A stretch of 64,000 nt of DNA from Trichomonas tenax. Its lineage: Eukaryota; Parabasalia; Trichomonadida; Trichomonadidae. Below, piece by piece: positions 1 to 10,129 of the stretch. The stretch's first letter is position 1. Each line of letters starts with the position of its first letter. Position numbers and translations under genes: made by a program. The notes under the pieces are model-generated. The model had not been told where the DNA came from. It saw only the letters and a program-made list of their open reading frames with translations, and searched no databases. The DNA lies in the NCBI GenBank assembly GCA_023091735.1, contig JALKBU010000136.1:1-64000 (forward strand), written 5' to 3'.

Positions 1-281
1 GAATTAGTTGCGTTTTTAATTTTAAGCGTATAAGAGGTATTTGAATCAATAATACACATAAAAATATCATATGCTGCATAGTAGCGCATACATTTATGCT
101 GGAAATCGTATATTTTTGGACGATTTGTAATGCAATCAGTGATTTGATAGATATATAGACTGTGCCACTTACACCACCGGATAGACAACTATCAATAAGT
201 ACATGAAAGTACTTTCAAATCGAAAAAATATTGATCAGATAAAAAGTTATGAAGCTTGCGGGACTACACCGCAGAAGGAAA
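1..281 (-). repeat. Dispersed repeat, copy A (cut by window edge)
   Basis: This stretch is about 94 percent identical to the reverse complement of 16711-16991. Similarity ends near the GCAGAAGGAAA at its right end and starts at or before base 1, so the true left boundary may lie outside the window. It encodes no convincing protein and no transposase is nearby. It is best described as a dispersed non-autonomous repeat or a non-coding RNA family; which one cannot be told from sequence alone. Confidence 0.85.
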
Positions 282-607
282 AATACTGCCATTTTATTTT
301 GAAATCTCAAAATATTGTTCATTTTTTTCAAAAAAAAAATCGAAATATGTTACCATTCTAATTAAATTCAAGCTTTTTATCCATTATTATTTGATTTTTC
401 TTCAAGATAATACCCTATTATAATTTTATTTTTTGATATATTTGGATAATTTTTCAAAACCATTATTGCAAATTTATGTGGCTAGTTATATTGGAAAAAG
501 TGAAATTATTATGACTTACATTATCGCCCTAATCTTAACTCGCAAAAACTGTATTTTCAAAGTTTAATTATAATATAAAGAAAATAAACTTTAAAATATA
601 TCTATTT
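282..607. other. AT-rich intergenic spacer
   Basis: Low-complexity A/T runs only. It lies downstream of the minus-strand Pol5-like gene. I see no gene, tRNA or clear repeat. Confidence 0.6.
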
Positions 608-3127
608 CTATTCTTGTTTTTCGCCCTCTTCTTCTTGAGCTGGCGCTGTCTGTGACTGCATAACATCTTCAACGAGTTTCTTAACTTTCTCTGAGGAAGA
701 GCTCTGAAGCTTCTTAACTTTCTCTAACAACTCTCCAATATCGATGAACCTCTTCTGCTCGAAGAGGAAAGCAGCAAGGAATACCATAGCATCCTCCTGC
801 TTGCTTCTGTTAGCTCTAGAGTCACCCTCTGGGAAGACAACAATCTTGTTCAATGCCTCAGCGAGTTTTCCAGCATCGAGAGTATGTCTTCTAGAAGCTT
901 CATTGAGCCACATTCTATAACGCATTGATACACCACTCTTATCTTCTGGTGTAGCAGAAGCAATAATTGCATCAAGGAGAGCTTCAGCAGCTTCCTTGCC
1001 GGCCTTGAGGAATCCAACAGTGAAGTCTGATGATTTTCCACCAATGTGCTCGATATTGAACTTGAGCATCTCCTTGGCAAACTCATTCTTTCTAGAGCCG
1101 AGCTTGCCGACAACATTTGTGAAAATGTTCTCGATGTAGTTGTTGTCTGATGGAGCGTGGACCATGATTGACTTGAGAATCTCAAAAGCAGCATCCTCAT
1201 CGCAATCGATCTTCAGCTTGGATGTGTAATTTGTGATTGTGCGCGGAAGCTTCTTTGTTGTGACAAGCTTTGGAATTGCTGTCGCGCAGAACTTCTTTGT
1301 AACTGAAGCACGGACGAGAACGTAAGCATCTGATGCAGCAGCATCGAACTGCTCTTGCGTGATGTACTCGAATGCACTTGAGAGAATGTGGCGGCCGAGT
1401 GTCTTGCAGAACTCGCTGTTGGACTTGATGAGCTTTGTGGAAACAGCAGCAAGTGAATCAATGTCTGTGATATCACCAGCTTCATCCATATCTGTCTTGT
1501 TGGCATCCTTGTGGAGCTTCTTGGCAGCAGCAATCAGCTTCTGTGCATTATCGATTGTTATCTGCTGATCCTTGATGAGCTTGACAACAACAGAGTCTGT
1601 TCCAGAAAGAAGTGTGAGCCATGATTCACCTTCAGCTGTGAATCTGTCGACAAGATGCTGGAATAATTCGAAGATTTCGTCTTCCTTCTCAGCAAGAGCT
1701 TCCTGGAGAGCAGCTGTCTGTTCATCAACTTCCTTCTCCTCTTCTTCCTCTTCATCATCCTTCTCTAGCTTCTCTTCTTCCTTCTTTCGCTCGCTGTCCT
1801 TTGCAAGAGCAGCACGGTCTTCAGCAATGGAATCAAGGATGCGCTTGTAGAGGCTCTTGACGATCTCTGTATCCTTCAACTGCTCACGGCGGATTTGGCC
1901 CCAAAGGAGTTCAACAAAAGCATGGAATGGCTTCTCTTCTGGTTCTTCAGCAGCCTTCTCTTTGCCTTCATTCTCCTCATCATCGCTGCCCTTCTTTGCC
2001 TCTTCCTTCTTCTCCGGCTTCTGTGTGATTATGTTGATGATCTCCTGTGTTGTTTCATCGGAGAGTTGAGCAAGGAATTGAGAAACTTGCTTTGAGTGAA
2101 GTGTTGAAACTAAAGCAGCAGCAATTCTTGGAACTTTGCCCTTTGTTGACTTGTTAAATCTGTTAGCAGCATCGACAGCAGCCTGTGTGAGAATGTTACC
2201 ATGCTTAGAAAGTGCGAGCTCACGAATTGAGTATTCGTGTCTCTCGAAGATTTGCAAGAATGTGTTAACATCAAGGGAAGGACTCTGGCAGACGGCTGTG
2301 AGTGACATAAGTGCAACCATTGGTGTATCTTGGAATTTCGTGATTGTGTTGTTGATAAGTTGCATGGCGTTGTTTTCTGCGAGGAAAATGTAGATTGTTG
2401 GAATGTTCGGTAATTGGCGAACAGTTGACTCATAGATAGAGCCGAGAGACTGTAAAATCTTAGAACCTGTTGGTGATTTAACCCATGGCTTGTTAGTTAA
2501 TGGAAGTGATTTATAATACTTGCAGATTTTGTACCAAAACTCTAATGAATCATAATGCGGTGGGATTGTAACTGGACCCAACTCAGCAACAAGCTCCTTG
2601 TAAGCGTATTTCTCGAAATCTTCAGTTGTATCGAAGTTAGAAATGATAATAGCGTAAAGTGTTTGATAGCCAAGTGTGCGCAAGGCCATGCAGGAGTTAG
2701 AAAAGCCGTGAATATTGCGAATCATACCGAGAATTATTTCTTTTTGATTCTTAAATAAGTTTCCACGCGAGATAGCAGCCCAAGCCATGAAGATAGCGAC
2801 AAAATTGTAACGAAGGTCAACTGTTTCTGTGCCCATTTCGAGTGTAGACTTTGTTAATTCGTAAATCTCGTTTGGATTTAAGCCTTTGAGGCCCTTGATG
2901 AGCTCACTGAGGGCAAAAGCCATGTTAGCTCTGCGTTTTACATCCTTTGCACGAAGAGATTTGAACAAACGAATGAGTAAATCTGTTGTATATTTCTTTT
3001 TATCTTGTTCTGCTGTAGCTGGTTTAGTTTTGGCGATTTGTCTCAGTTCCTCTTTGACGGCTTCGACAAATGTCTTTGTTACAGCAAATGGATCTGTTGT
3101 AGTTTTGAGAGAAGCAAGCAACTCCAT
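608..3127 (-). CDS. Pol5/MYBBP1A-like (DNA polymerase phi family) protein
   Basis: An 839-residue, mostly helical protein. Near residues 50-110 is a block (LIRLFKSLRAKDVKRRANMA, then FALSELIKGL) that resembles the signature of the Pol5/MYBBP1A family, nucleolar proteins linked to rRNA synthesis and not real polymerases. A long acidic, lysine-rich stretch (about residues 375-480, with DDEEEEEEKE) sits mid-protein, as in that family, followed by a further helical-repeat half. The start is the ATG at 3125-3127. No membrane segments or catalytic motifs are seen. Another HEAT/ARM-type nuclear scaffold is possible. The family call is inference from remembered motifs. A nucleolar role would fit with the Rrn7-like gene downstream, but adjacency means little in this genome. 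Confidence 0.5.
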   Translation of the reverse strand: MELLASLKTTTDPFAVTKTFVEAVKEELRQIAKTKPATAEQDKKKYTTDLLIRLFKSLRAKDVKRRANMAFALSELIKGLKGLNPNEIYELTKSTLEMGTETVDLRYNFVAIFMAWAAISRGNLFKNQKEIILGMIRNIHGFSNSCMALRTLGYQTLYAIIISNFDTTEDFEKYAYKELVAELGPVTIPPHYDSLEFWYKICKYYKSLPLTNKPWVKSPTGSKILQSLGSIYESTVRQLPNIPTIYIFLAENNAMQLINNTITKFQDTPMVALMSLTAVCQSPSLDVNTFLQIFERHEYSIRELALSKHGNILTQAAVDAANRFNKSTKGKVPRIAAALVSTLHSKQVSQFLAQLSDETTQEIINIITQKPEKKEEAKKGSDDEENEGKEKAAEEPEEKPFHAFVELLWGQIRREQLKDTEIVKSLYKRILDSIAEDRAALAKDSERKKEEEKLEKDDEEEEEEKEVDEQTAALQEALAEKEDEIFELFQHLVDRFTAEGESWLTLLSGTDSVVVKLIKDQQITIDNAQKLIAAAKKLHKDANKTDMDEAGDITDIDSLAAVSTKLIKSNSEFCKTLGRHILSSAFEYITQEQFDAAASDAYVLVRASVTKKFCATAIPKLVTTKKLPRTITNYTSKLKIDCDEDAAFEILKSIMVHAPSDNNYIENIFTNVVGKLGSRKNEFAKEMLKFNIEHIGGKSSDFTVGFLKAGKEAAEALLDAIIASATPEDKSGVSMRYRMWLNEASRRHTLDAGKLAEALNKIVVFPEGDSRANRSKQEDAMVFLAAFLFEQKRFIDIGELLEKVKKLQSSSSEKVKKLVEDVMQSQTAPAQEEEGEKQE

Positions 3128-3739
3128 TTTTTGAAAATTTTTTTGGACACGGAGGCATTTTTTGTCTTCTTTGATGTTTTTAGTTTTAGAATGATGTATG
3201 CTTTGCTAATTCATCAAAATTTTGGTATGTTTGACTCTGTAAAATAAATATGGCTTTTTATCACGAAATTTTTCATATCTAAAGGCCATATTTAATAAAC
3301 ATGCATAATTATCATACCATCAATGATTAAGAGTATTGCTTGTTTAGTGGTATTCATTAAAATCAAAAGCAATCTCGTTCTGCAATAGTTCTCTAACAAA
3401 TGTACAATTTTGATCATTTTTTTCATATCTCACAATATGAATGATTAAATGGGAGCCCATCTTTGTGGTTTAAATTTCTCCAAAAGTACTTTAAGTCAAT
3501 TGAGAATAATAAAAATTTTTGATAACACATATTGCTGAACTATTCAAAAATCTTTCGAGATGTGATATATTCAGCTTATGGCTGTCATTGCGGCAATATA
3601 GTGTTTATCTGAATGAAAACAATATTTTGAAGGAATATTGAAAATGATGAATTTAGAGTAAAATGTGATCTTTATAAACTTATGACAATAATGTAATCAT
3701 ATAGTAATGATGCAAGATAATTACTTCATCGAATTTAAT
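3128..3739. other. Intergenic spacer
   Basis: AT-rich DNA between two minus-strand genes; it must contain the promoter of the Pol5-like gene near 3130-3200. No other structure recognised. Confidence 0.6.
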
Positions 3740-3991
3740 TTATTCGACTGGATAAATTCCAAGTAACGGCTTGCTTGGGTCGATGTTGTATCCATCCTCC
3801 TGTTTAATGAAGCACATTGGAATCAGAGCACCTGCAACAACTAAAGAACCAATTATCATAGTAACAATAACACCCAAAAGAGTTGGAACGTGATGACCTG
3901 GTGGTGGATTTGGATCTGTCGAGTTTCCTTCTTCTCCAAGAGCTTGTCTATAGTTGACAAGGGAGTAGAATAAAAGCCAAAGAAACAGCAT
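3740..3991 (-). CDS. Small single-pass membrane protein
   Basis: 83 residues. Residues 1-18 form a hydrophobic signal peptide (MLFLWLLFYSLVNYRQALGE) followed by a short extracellular-type linker with an NST N-glycosylation site and the segment NPPPGHHVP. A second hydrophobic segment at about 36-60 (LLGVIVTMIIGSLVVAGALI) is a transmembrane helix, leaving a short cytosolic tail ending KPLLGIYPVE. The family is not recognised. The ORF is short, but the start is ATG, the topology is coherent and two Inr-like motifs lie just upstream, so I consider it a real gene. Confidence 0.6.
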   Translation of the reverse strand: MLFLWLLFYSLVNYRQALGEEGNSTDPNPPPGHHVPTLLGVIVTMIIGSLVVAGALIPMCFIKQEDGYNIDPSKPLLGIYPVE

Positions 3992-3999
3992 CTGGAAAT

Positions 4000-4024
4000 A
4001 AAAGTGACAATAAGGTAAAAGTGA
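4000..4024 (-). promoter_or_regulatory. Two Inr-like TCACTTTT motifs
   Basis: Read on the minus strand, TCACTTTT occurs twice (4017-4024 and 4000-4007), 9-26 nt before the ATG of the small membrane protein. This matches the trichomonad initiator consensus TCAYTW. Short 5' UTRs are usual in this group, so either may be the transcription start. Confidence 0.5.
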
Positions 4025-4703
4025 CGCTATTTTTATTTTTCGAGTTTTTGCGAGAAATTTTACTCTTATTTGAATTTACCTCGCTGTTTCTGTATCAAAT
4101 ATTGTATTTATTTTGATTCAATCGTTAAATATCAAATTTTGAATTTCAAAATATTGAGCAATGATTCATTTCGTTGAAAATTTATATTATCTATCATGAT
4201 GTAAATGTTTTTATAATATAGATTTTTCTCAAAGCTCAAAATATCTTTTTATATGAATCAAATATCATGAAAATATTTGAAATATTGACAAGACTACAAG
4301 AGAACTCTATTAGCTTTTTTCATGTCATTAGAATATATACTTTGAAATACATAAAATGAATAATAAAAATTTGAAATCATACATTTTGCTATTCGAACAG
4401 GAGACAAATGGTATAATGAAAATATTGACCATAAATATCATATTTCCAAATGTGGAGATAACAAAAGTCACAGGAGTAATGAAGATTGTTGGTGGATAAA
4501 TAAATTAAATTATTTACATGACATATTTGACGAAATGTAAAGTTATATCGTCAAAACCGAAATTGAGATATTTACAAAGCTTTACAATAAAAATTCAATT
4601 ATTTTCAATGCAATGACTGGTCGAATTGATGTCACAACAGAAGACGAAAATATCGTGTTTTTAAGTGCCGAATGAAAAATGCCAAAAGTGACAGGCTCGA
4701 TCG
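4025..4703. other. Intergenic spacer with divergent promoters
   Basis: AT-rich region between two divergent genes. Near the right end, AAAAGTGAC at about 4684-4692 lies some 11 nt before the ATG of the TPR gene and is the same octamer family as the Inr-like motif in opposite orientation. Nothing else stands out. Confidence 0.5.
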
Positions 4704-6026
4704 ATGTCATCTCAAATGAGTCATAGCGAGATCAACAACTTCCTCACACACGCAAACGAGTCTATAGAGAGGGGCTTCACCGCTGCCGCACACGTTGCTC
4801 ACGAGATGAAGTCCTACAGGGAGAGCTCGATTGCCGCCAAAAGAGTTTTCACTCTCAATCCGAACAGTAAGAAAATGTTTGCCTTGTTTCCTCAATATGC
4901 TCCATTAATTGAAGCAATAAATATGATAATCGAACAAAATTCGCGCCAAATTTCAAAAACAGTCGAAGATCCTCGACTTTGGATCAACTTAGGTCATGGT
5001 TATCTCGTCATTGGAGATTTTCCAAACGCTTTCTCGGCTTATGCACGTGCAATTCGCTATGATCCAAACAATAATGATAAATTCTTCCTCTATGCATTCG
5101 GAATTGTCTATCACCACCACAACTACAAAGATCATGCACATCACTGCTTCACAAAAGTCTTAGCAGAAAAGCAGAACTTCATTTATTATCAAGATTTAAT
5201 TTTCAGATTCGCAATTCTGCTTAGATCACGCGAAGAATACGCAAAAGCATTAGAATACTTCGAATATTCTCTCCAAAACCCACCAAATGGTTTAGTTGCC
5301 GCGGACATTGAGTTCCAACGTGCATATACACTAAATTTGATGGGCGACGTTAACTCTGCTTACAGGATTTATTCAACGCTTTATCAACAATATCCAAATT
5401 CAATCGCAGCTGTAGAGCAATACACGTGGTTTATTTATCTTAATAAGATGGTTCAGCCTCCATATAAAGAGATATTAGAAATCATCAACCAGCACAGAGA
5501 TCATCCGAACTTGGTAATTTTGGGAGCCAGAATTGCCATGAAGGACCAACAAACCGAAAAAGCGTATCAATATTACAAGGACTGCATCCCATATTGGAGT
5601 GAGAATCCATACTTCTGGTGCGCCCTCGGATGCTTGTACTATCACAATAATCAGGAGAACGATGCTGAGATTGCTTTCCAGCGTTCGATCTTTTTGTGGA
5701 ACAATTTCGAAGAGGCTTGGTTGAACTTGGGCCTTATTCACGAAAATTCACCACAGCAAGCAATGGAAATATATAAGAGTGGTAAGGAAAGATGCGAGAA
5801 TACAAGAGAACTCGAAAAACGCATACAGATGTTAAACGTTCCAAACCATGCTCCACCACAGATCGTTGAAGTTTCTGATGCACACTTCTTCGATCAAGTC
5901 CCAGCTAAGTTTGCATCACAATATATTTCTGCCGTTCCTATTCTTCCTGCTAGCTTGTTTGGTAAGGCTGTTGAAGGGCTCTGTTTCGATGAATTGTCTA
6001 CTTTTCCAAAATCTCTCTTTGCGTAA
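4704..6026 (+). CDS. TPR-repeat protein, Ssn6(Cyc8)/UTX-like
   Basis: 440 residues. From about residue 85 to 380 there are tandem tetratricopeptide repeats with the usual W-x2-LG, A/G-x3-A and P positions, for example DPRLWINLGHGYLVIGDFPN and NPYFWCALGCLYYHNNQEND. Their spacing and the aromatic positions resemble the TPR arrays of the Ssn6/Cyc8 corepressor and the UTX demethylase N terminus. There is no JmjC domain or other enzyme domain. The C terminus (about 385-440) is non-repetitive. A transcriptional corepressor scaffold is an inference; the protein could be another TPR adaptor. Confidence 0.65.
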   Translation: MSSQMSHSEINNFLTHANESIERGFTAAAHVAHEMKSYRESSIAAKRVFTLNPNSKKMFALFPQYAPLIEAINMIIEQNSRQISKTVEDPRLWINLGHGYLVIGDFPNAFSAYARAIRYDPNNNDKFFLYAFGIVYHHHNYKDHAHHCFTKVLAEKQNFIYYQDLIFRFAILLRSREEYAKALEYFEYSLQNPPNGLVAADIEFQRAYTLNLMGDVNSAYRIYSTLYQQYPNSIAAVEQYTWFIYLNKMVQPPYKEILEIINQHRDHPNLVILGARIAMKDQQTEKAYQYYKDCIPYWSENPYFWCALGCLYYHNNQENDAEIAFQRSIFLWNNFEEAWLNLGLIHENSPQQAMEIYKSGKERCENTRELEKRIQMLNVPNHAPPQIVEVSDAHFFDQVPAKFASQYISAVPILPASLFGKAVEGLCFDELSTFPKSLFA

Positions 6027-6342
6027 AAATAATCTATTATCTACACTTAAATCACCCATAATCTTTCAAATCAATGCCTCAAGGCCCTGTATTATGGATT
6101 TAATAGATAACCAATGTTTTTTCCTTGAGAAAAATTCTTGTCAAGCAAAATTGAATAAATCAATGATTTTTGCCAAGTAAATTGATAAAATTGACAGTAT
6201 TATACCATGAACTTTGAAGTTTCAAATAAATACAGAATTAAAAATTATAAGTATAATAAGTAAGATAATGGAAAATCTGTTGGATAGCGAGCAAATGCAG
6301 AGTATATTTCGTTCAAAATCAAAGTTATATATCAATTAATAT
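6027..6342. other. Convergent intergenic spacer
   Basis: Space between the 3' ends of two convergent genes, AT-rich. No gene or repeat seen. Confidence 0.6.
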
Positions 6343-7647
6343 TTAAACAGTAAGAACAGTATCAATTATAGATTGGCGCACATCCGAAACAGCAGGAGTA
6401 AGTTGAACATTAGTAAAATCAACCACAAATTGGAATATAGATTTCCAACCTGTCGTGAATTTCTGAATGATTCCAGCGATTTCACTGGGTCCTGTAGATT
6501 TAACTGAATGAAGTAACAAAATTGGATCATGTATAGCAAGAAAATCTATACCAGTAATTTGTTGCTCAACGCTATCAAATCCAGCACCATCGAATTTAAC
6601 TGACGGAGAAGCGATAGGAGCAATGCAATGTGCGCACATAGCACCAAACAATTGCAAGTCTGTTTCGTTAACTTGCATCTGGTTGGCTTGTTCATTGATG
6701 AGGCGCCAGTAATTGTCCTTAATAGGGTTATCAATGAATGCTTGGACGAGACTGTGGCAGATAAAGTTTGGATGGAAAACTAAATCGATAAAATCATTTA
6801 ATTGTACCTCAAGCGGAATGGATTGTGTGTCTGATTGATAGTATTTCTTAGATTCGGCTATAAGGTGCTGAAATGCTTGTTTTTGATTTGGCGCAGAAAT
6901 TTCTGCAGGCTCTGAGAATGTCTGAGTAAGGAGTGTCAGATTGGAAAGCAACACCATGTTTTGCTGCTGAATTTCATTAATTTTCCGACTAAACTTATCA
7001 CATTGAGGTCTAGCGGCAATAATATCTTGTATAGTGAGGTCAAGATTTTGGAATCTAATTATAGGAATGAAGTTGATTGGAATTGCATCGATGGAAGTCA
7101 AGAGTGAAACAAGATTAGCTGTTGTAATTTTCAAATCGCGAATGGCAAGGGAAATAGTATTGTTATTTTCCTTTTTAAGTAGCTGCATGAAGTGCTCGTT
7201 TTGTTTTATCAATTGATAGAGGTAAACAGCGGTCGGCATCGACTGATAATTCGAGATTTGCAATTGTTTGAGGGATGTGAGCACTGTAGAATCGAGCTGC
7301 TTTGCCATTGTCTCGTGCTTCCTGATTAATTCAATTCCCTCGACGACTTCTGCTTTGAGAACGTTTTGTTTGAATGTCGTAAAATCGTCATCAATGGCAT
7401 TCACGTGTATATGGAAATATAGATACGACACTGCGTACATGTGCTCCGACAGCCACTGTTCCAGCTTGTTAAATGCCGGGTTCTGCTCTCCTTCGAGAAA
7501 TGCGTCGCCTTCGACAACTTGGAGTTCAAGAAGTTGCGGCATTTCCGGAGAATAATTAAACAGGGGCTTTTCGACGGGCGCCGGAGCTGATGGAGGAGGT
7601 GTTGTTGTATTCAGTTGCTCTCTTTCTGACTTCTTCTTCCAAAACAT
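6343..7647 (-). CDS. Hypothetical helical protein
   Basis: 434 residues starting at ATG. The N terminus is basic (MFWKKKSEREQ) then proline-rich (PPPSAPAPVEKP). The remainder is predicted mainly alpha-helical with no membrane segment, no cysteine cluster and no motif I recognise. On the coding strand, AAAAGTGTCATAATAAAAGT precedes the start by about 10-30 nt. It is a full-length, well-behaved ORF in a housekeeping context and probably real; its function is unknown. Confidence 0.6.
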   Translation of the reverse strand: MFWKKKSEREQLNTTTPPPSAPAPVEKPLFNYSPEMPQLLELQVVEGDAFLEGEQNPAFNKLEQWLSEHMYAVSYLYFHIHVNAIDDDFTTFKQNVLKAEVVEGIELIRKHETMAKQLDSTVLTSLKQLQISNYQSMPTAVYLYQLIKQNEHFMQLLKKENNNTISLAIRDLKITTANLVSLLTSIDAIPINFIPIIRFQNLDLTIQDIIAARPQCDKFSRKINEIQQQNMVLLSNLTLLTQTFSEPAEISAPNQKQAFQHLIAESKKYYQSDTQSIPLEVQLNDFIDLVFHPNFICHSLVQAFIDNPIKDNYWRLINEQANQMQVNETDLQLFGAMCAHCIAPIASPSVKFDGAGFDSVEQQITGIDFLAIHDPILLLHSVKSTGPSEIAGIIQKFTTGWKSIFQFVVDFTNVQLTPAVSDVRQSIIDTVLTV

Positions 7648-8313
7648 TTATTTTTGTTACTTTTATTATGACACTTTTGCTACTCTTCTAAAAATAATGT
7701 ATTGCTATAGCCTGTAACTATTGATTCACTTTTTCAAATATAATCTCGGTAAAATTCTTAATAGAAATAAAAATTATTCAAATTAGAAGCATCGAATTCA
7801 TGCTATTGCCTCCATCCCATATGGAGATGAATATGTATTGAAAATTGTGTTTTGTAACAAGCGGATTCGGAGATATTGCATATGCAAATAAGAAATTTTT
7901 ATTTTAAGAAATATTTGAAAATTACAAACTCGATTTTTGAGTCTAGTACGCATGATTTTGAATTTTGAAATAAAGAACAATAATACATTTTAATAATATA
8001 TCATTTCAACCCTAGTAAATCATTGAAAAACTAAATATTAAGACTAAATAAAGTTAATTTTTTATCCATAGTGATTGATGATACATAATTCAGATGATCA
8101 CTATCTACTTAAACTAATTATATTATAGTCATGTTATACATCTTCTAATCAATAGTTTTTGTTACTTCATCATTATTTTGTTCATTGAGTACCTTTATCA
8201 TTTCATATATCGCTATTAATGATGATGATCTCAGTTTCAAAGCAATATTGATAAAGTAATTTAAATAAATTAGTGATACAACAACAAAAACAAAACTCTA
8301 TTATTTACAAAAT
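7648..8313. other. Intergenic spacer
   Basis: AT-rich DNA between two minus-strand genes. A short ORF near 7798-7980 has no coding character. No repeats noted. Confidence 0.6.
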
Positions 8314-9636
8314 CTATAAAACATTCTTTGGTTGTCTTGAAGGAACATAACCAAATCTCTTCTTCGCAATCTTGTTGAATTGCTGAAGAATAAGGAGCTG
8401 ACTAACTCCAAAAGCATCGCTCAGATATCTCAACACCAATCTCTTGTCATTAGAAAGATCCTCAAGTCTAAGTTCTTCGTAAAGAATCTCACATTCATCA
8501 CCTAAACCTTCTGTGCCATTCACGAAAATTGGAATTATTTCTGTTTGAAGAGGTTCCGAATTTTCGAAGTGCTTGATGAGATCTGAGTGAAGGAGAGGAA
8601 TATCTCTGCTGACAATTGGAAAAGCAGGTATCTTTCGTTCACTTTTGATGATAAAATCAGCTAAATCTAAGAAAGATGGGAATCCTATTGACTTAAACTT
8701 AGGATGGATCCAATTTGTTCCATCAAGTCTATATATCAAACATAATGCATAAAATGCAAGCGCGAGAGGAGAAGCGTATGCGGTCCTAATAAATGTTGTT
8801 ATTTTGAAGGTTCTTTGCTTAACAGTGACTCTGCCAAAAGCAAAGTTTATTTCCGGAACAGCAACGATTCTTTTGGATTTAGATAATGCGGAACAAAAAG
8901 AAACGAAAGATTCCTGTGGAACATTCAAGAATGAAGCTATTCTCCATAGTGTCAACATGACATTAGGGAGAGGAAGAATTTTCTCCTTTACTTCATGTGA
9001 TAACTCAACAGTAAAGTAATGAAGATTCAATATTTTTGGTGATAAAACTTTTTGCTCTGCTGGTGATAATCTTTGTACAAATGAACTCGGAAGGTAATCG
9101 AGAGGATATCTATATGGTATTTGACCAATTGTAATCCAATGAATTATATCAAAATGCGTTACAGGAAGTCCTTTGCTTAACAGACCACCTAAAACTATTA
9201 AAGGTATTGTGGCAAACGTACTTTCCCTAACAGGAGGCCTTAATAATCGCGGATAAGAATTAATTATATTAAATACTTCCGCTGCTATTTTAATACCCAA
9301 AAACTTCTCTACAACGACGACTTGTGTTGCTAGAATGAGTTGTAATGCTTCAGAAATCACGACTTTGTTAAATCTTTGATTATCTCCTTCATCGGCTTGA
9401 GATATGCGGAAAGATCTTGTTGTACTGTCAGCTTGAGTACCAACCATATCGACATCTTCGTAAGTTTCGTGAATATCGGCGATAAAATTACAATGATTGC
9501 AAATATAAGTGCCATCTTCGTGTTTTGTGACTTCCCATCTATTACAGTTTGGACACTGAAACGTTTTATTTCCTTCTTCAACGGAAGATCTGTACTCTTG
9601 GCTAACAGTATTAGTTCTCGAATAGCCAAAAGACAT
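8314..9636 (-). CDS. RRN7: Rrn7/TAF1B-family RNA polymerase I initiation factor
   Basis: 440 residues. The N terminus carries a zinc ribbon with CPNC at 28-31 and CNHC at 46-49, as in TFIIB-related factors. Helical segments follow (ALQLILATQVVVVEKFLGI), and the Rrn7/TAF1B-type block PVTHFDIIHWITIGQIPYRY matches the family pattern of a D-I-x2-W-x2-G-x-I/L-P-Y core around residue 155-175. This family is the TFIIB-like subunit of core factor (yeast) or SL1 (animals) that recruits Pol I to rDNA. The motif match is good and the length is typical. The alternative is another TFIIB-like factor such as BRF, but the WITIGQIPY block favours Rrn7. Confidence 0.75.
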   Translation of the reverse strand: MSFGYSRTNTVSQEYRSSVEEGNKTFQCPNCNRWEVTKHEDGTYICNHCNFIADIHETYEDVDMVGTQADSTTRSFRISQADEGDNQRFNKVVISEALQLILATQVVVVEKFLGIKIAAEVFNIINSYPRLLRPPVRESTFATIPLIVLGGLLSKGLPVTHFDIIHWITIGQIPYRYPLDYLPSSFVQRLSPAEQKVLSPKILNLHYFTVELSHEVKEKILPLPNVMLTLWRIASFLNVPQESFVSFCSALSKSKRIVAVPEINFAFGRVTVKQRTFKITTFIRTAYASPLALAFYALCLIYRLDGTNWIHPKFKSIGFPSFLDLADFIIKSERKIPAFPIVSRDIPLLHSDLIKHFENSEPLQTEIIPIFVNGTEGLGDECEILYEELRLEDLSNDKRLVLRYLSDAFGVSQLLILQQFNKIAKKRFGYVPSRQPKNVL

Positions 9637-10129
9637 TTATGAAGTATTTTGCCTTAAAATACTTCCACACATTGAGTATACCTCCTGTAGATCATTATTT
9701 TTTTACTGATTTTTGATTTTAAAATAAGGCTAATAATTTTAAAACAATTGTTTCTTGATTTTCTCATGAACAAAAACAAATATACAATATATTTTACTTT
9801 CAAACATTATATAAATTTTGTGCTTAATAAATAGCACTTGAAAATTAATCATTATATCGATAATTATCATCAATATCTCTATTATCAAAAAAATCTTTCA
9901 TAAGCTTATTAATTCGAGCAGCACCGAATTTTCAATACTAATTTTGAAATGTGGATCATTAGATTGTTTTTCAACTTAATGAATCACAAATTATAAATTT
10001 CATCATATGAAGAATTTGAAGTGCATTGTTCCCAACAGCTAAGATTTGATTGATAATGATAGATGAACGTTGAAAATTCCTTTAATATTATATAATTAAA
10101 ATCATCTTAATTATACGAAGATTTTTTTG
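9637..10129. other. Intergenic spacer
   Basis: AT-rich sequence holding the Rrn7-like promoter region at its left. No gene or repeat recognised. Confidence 0.6.
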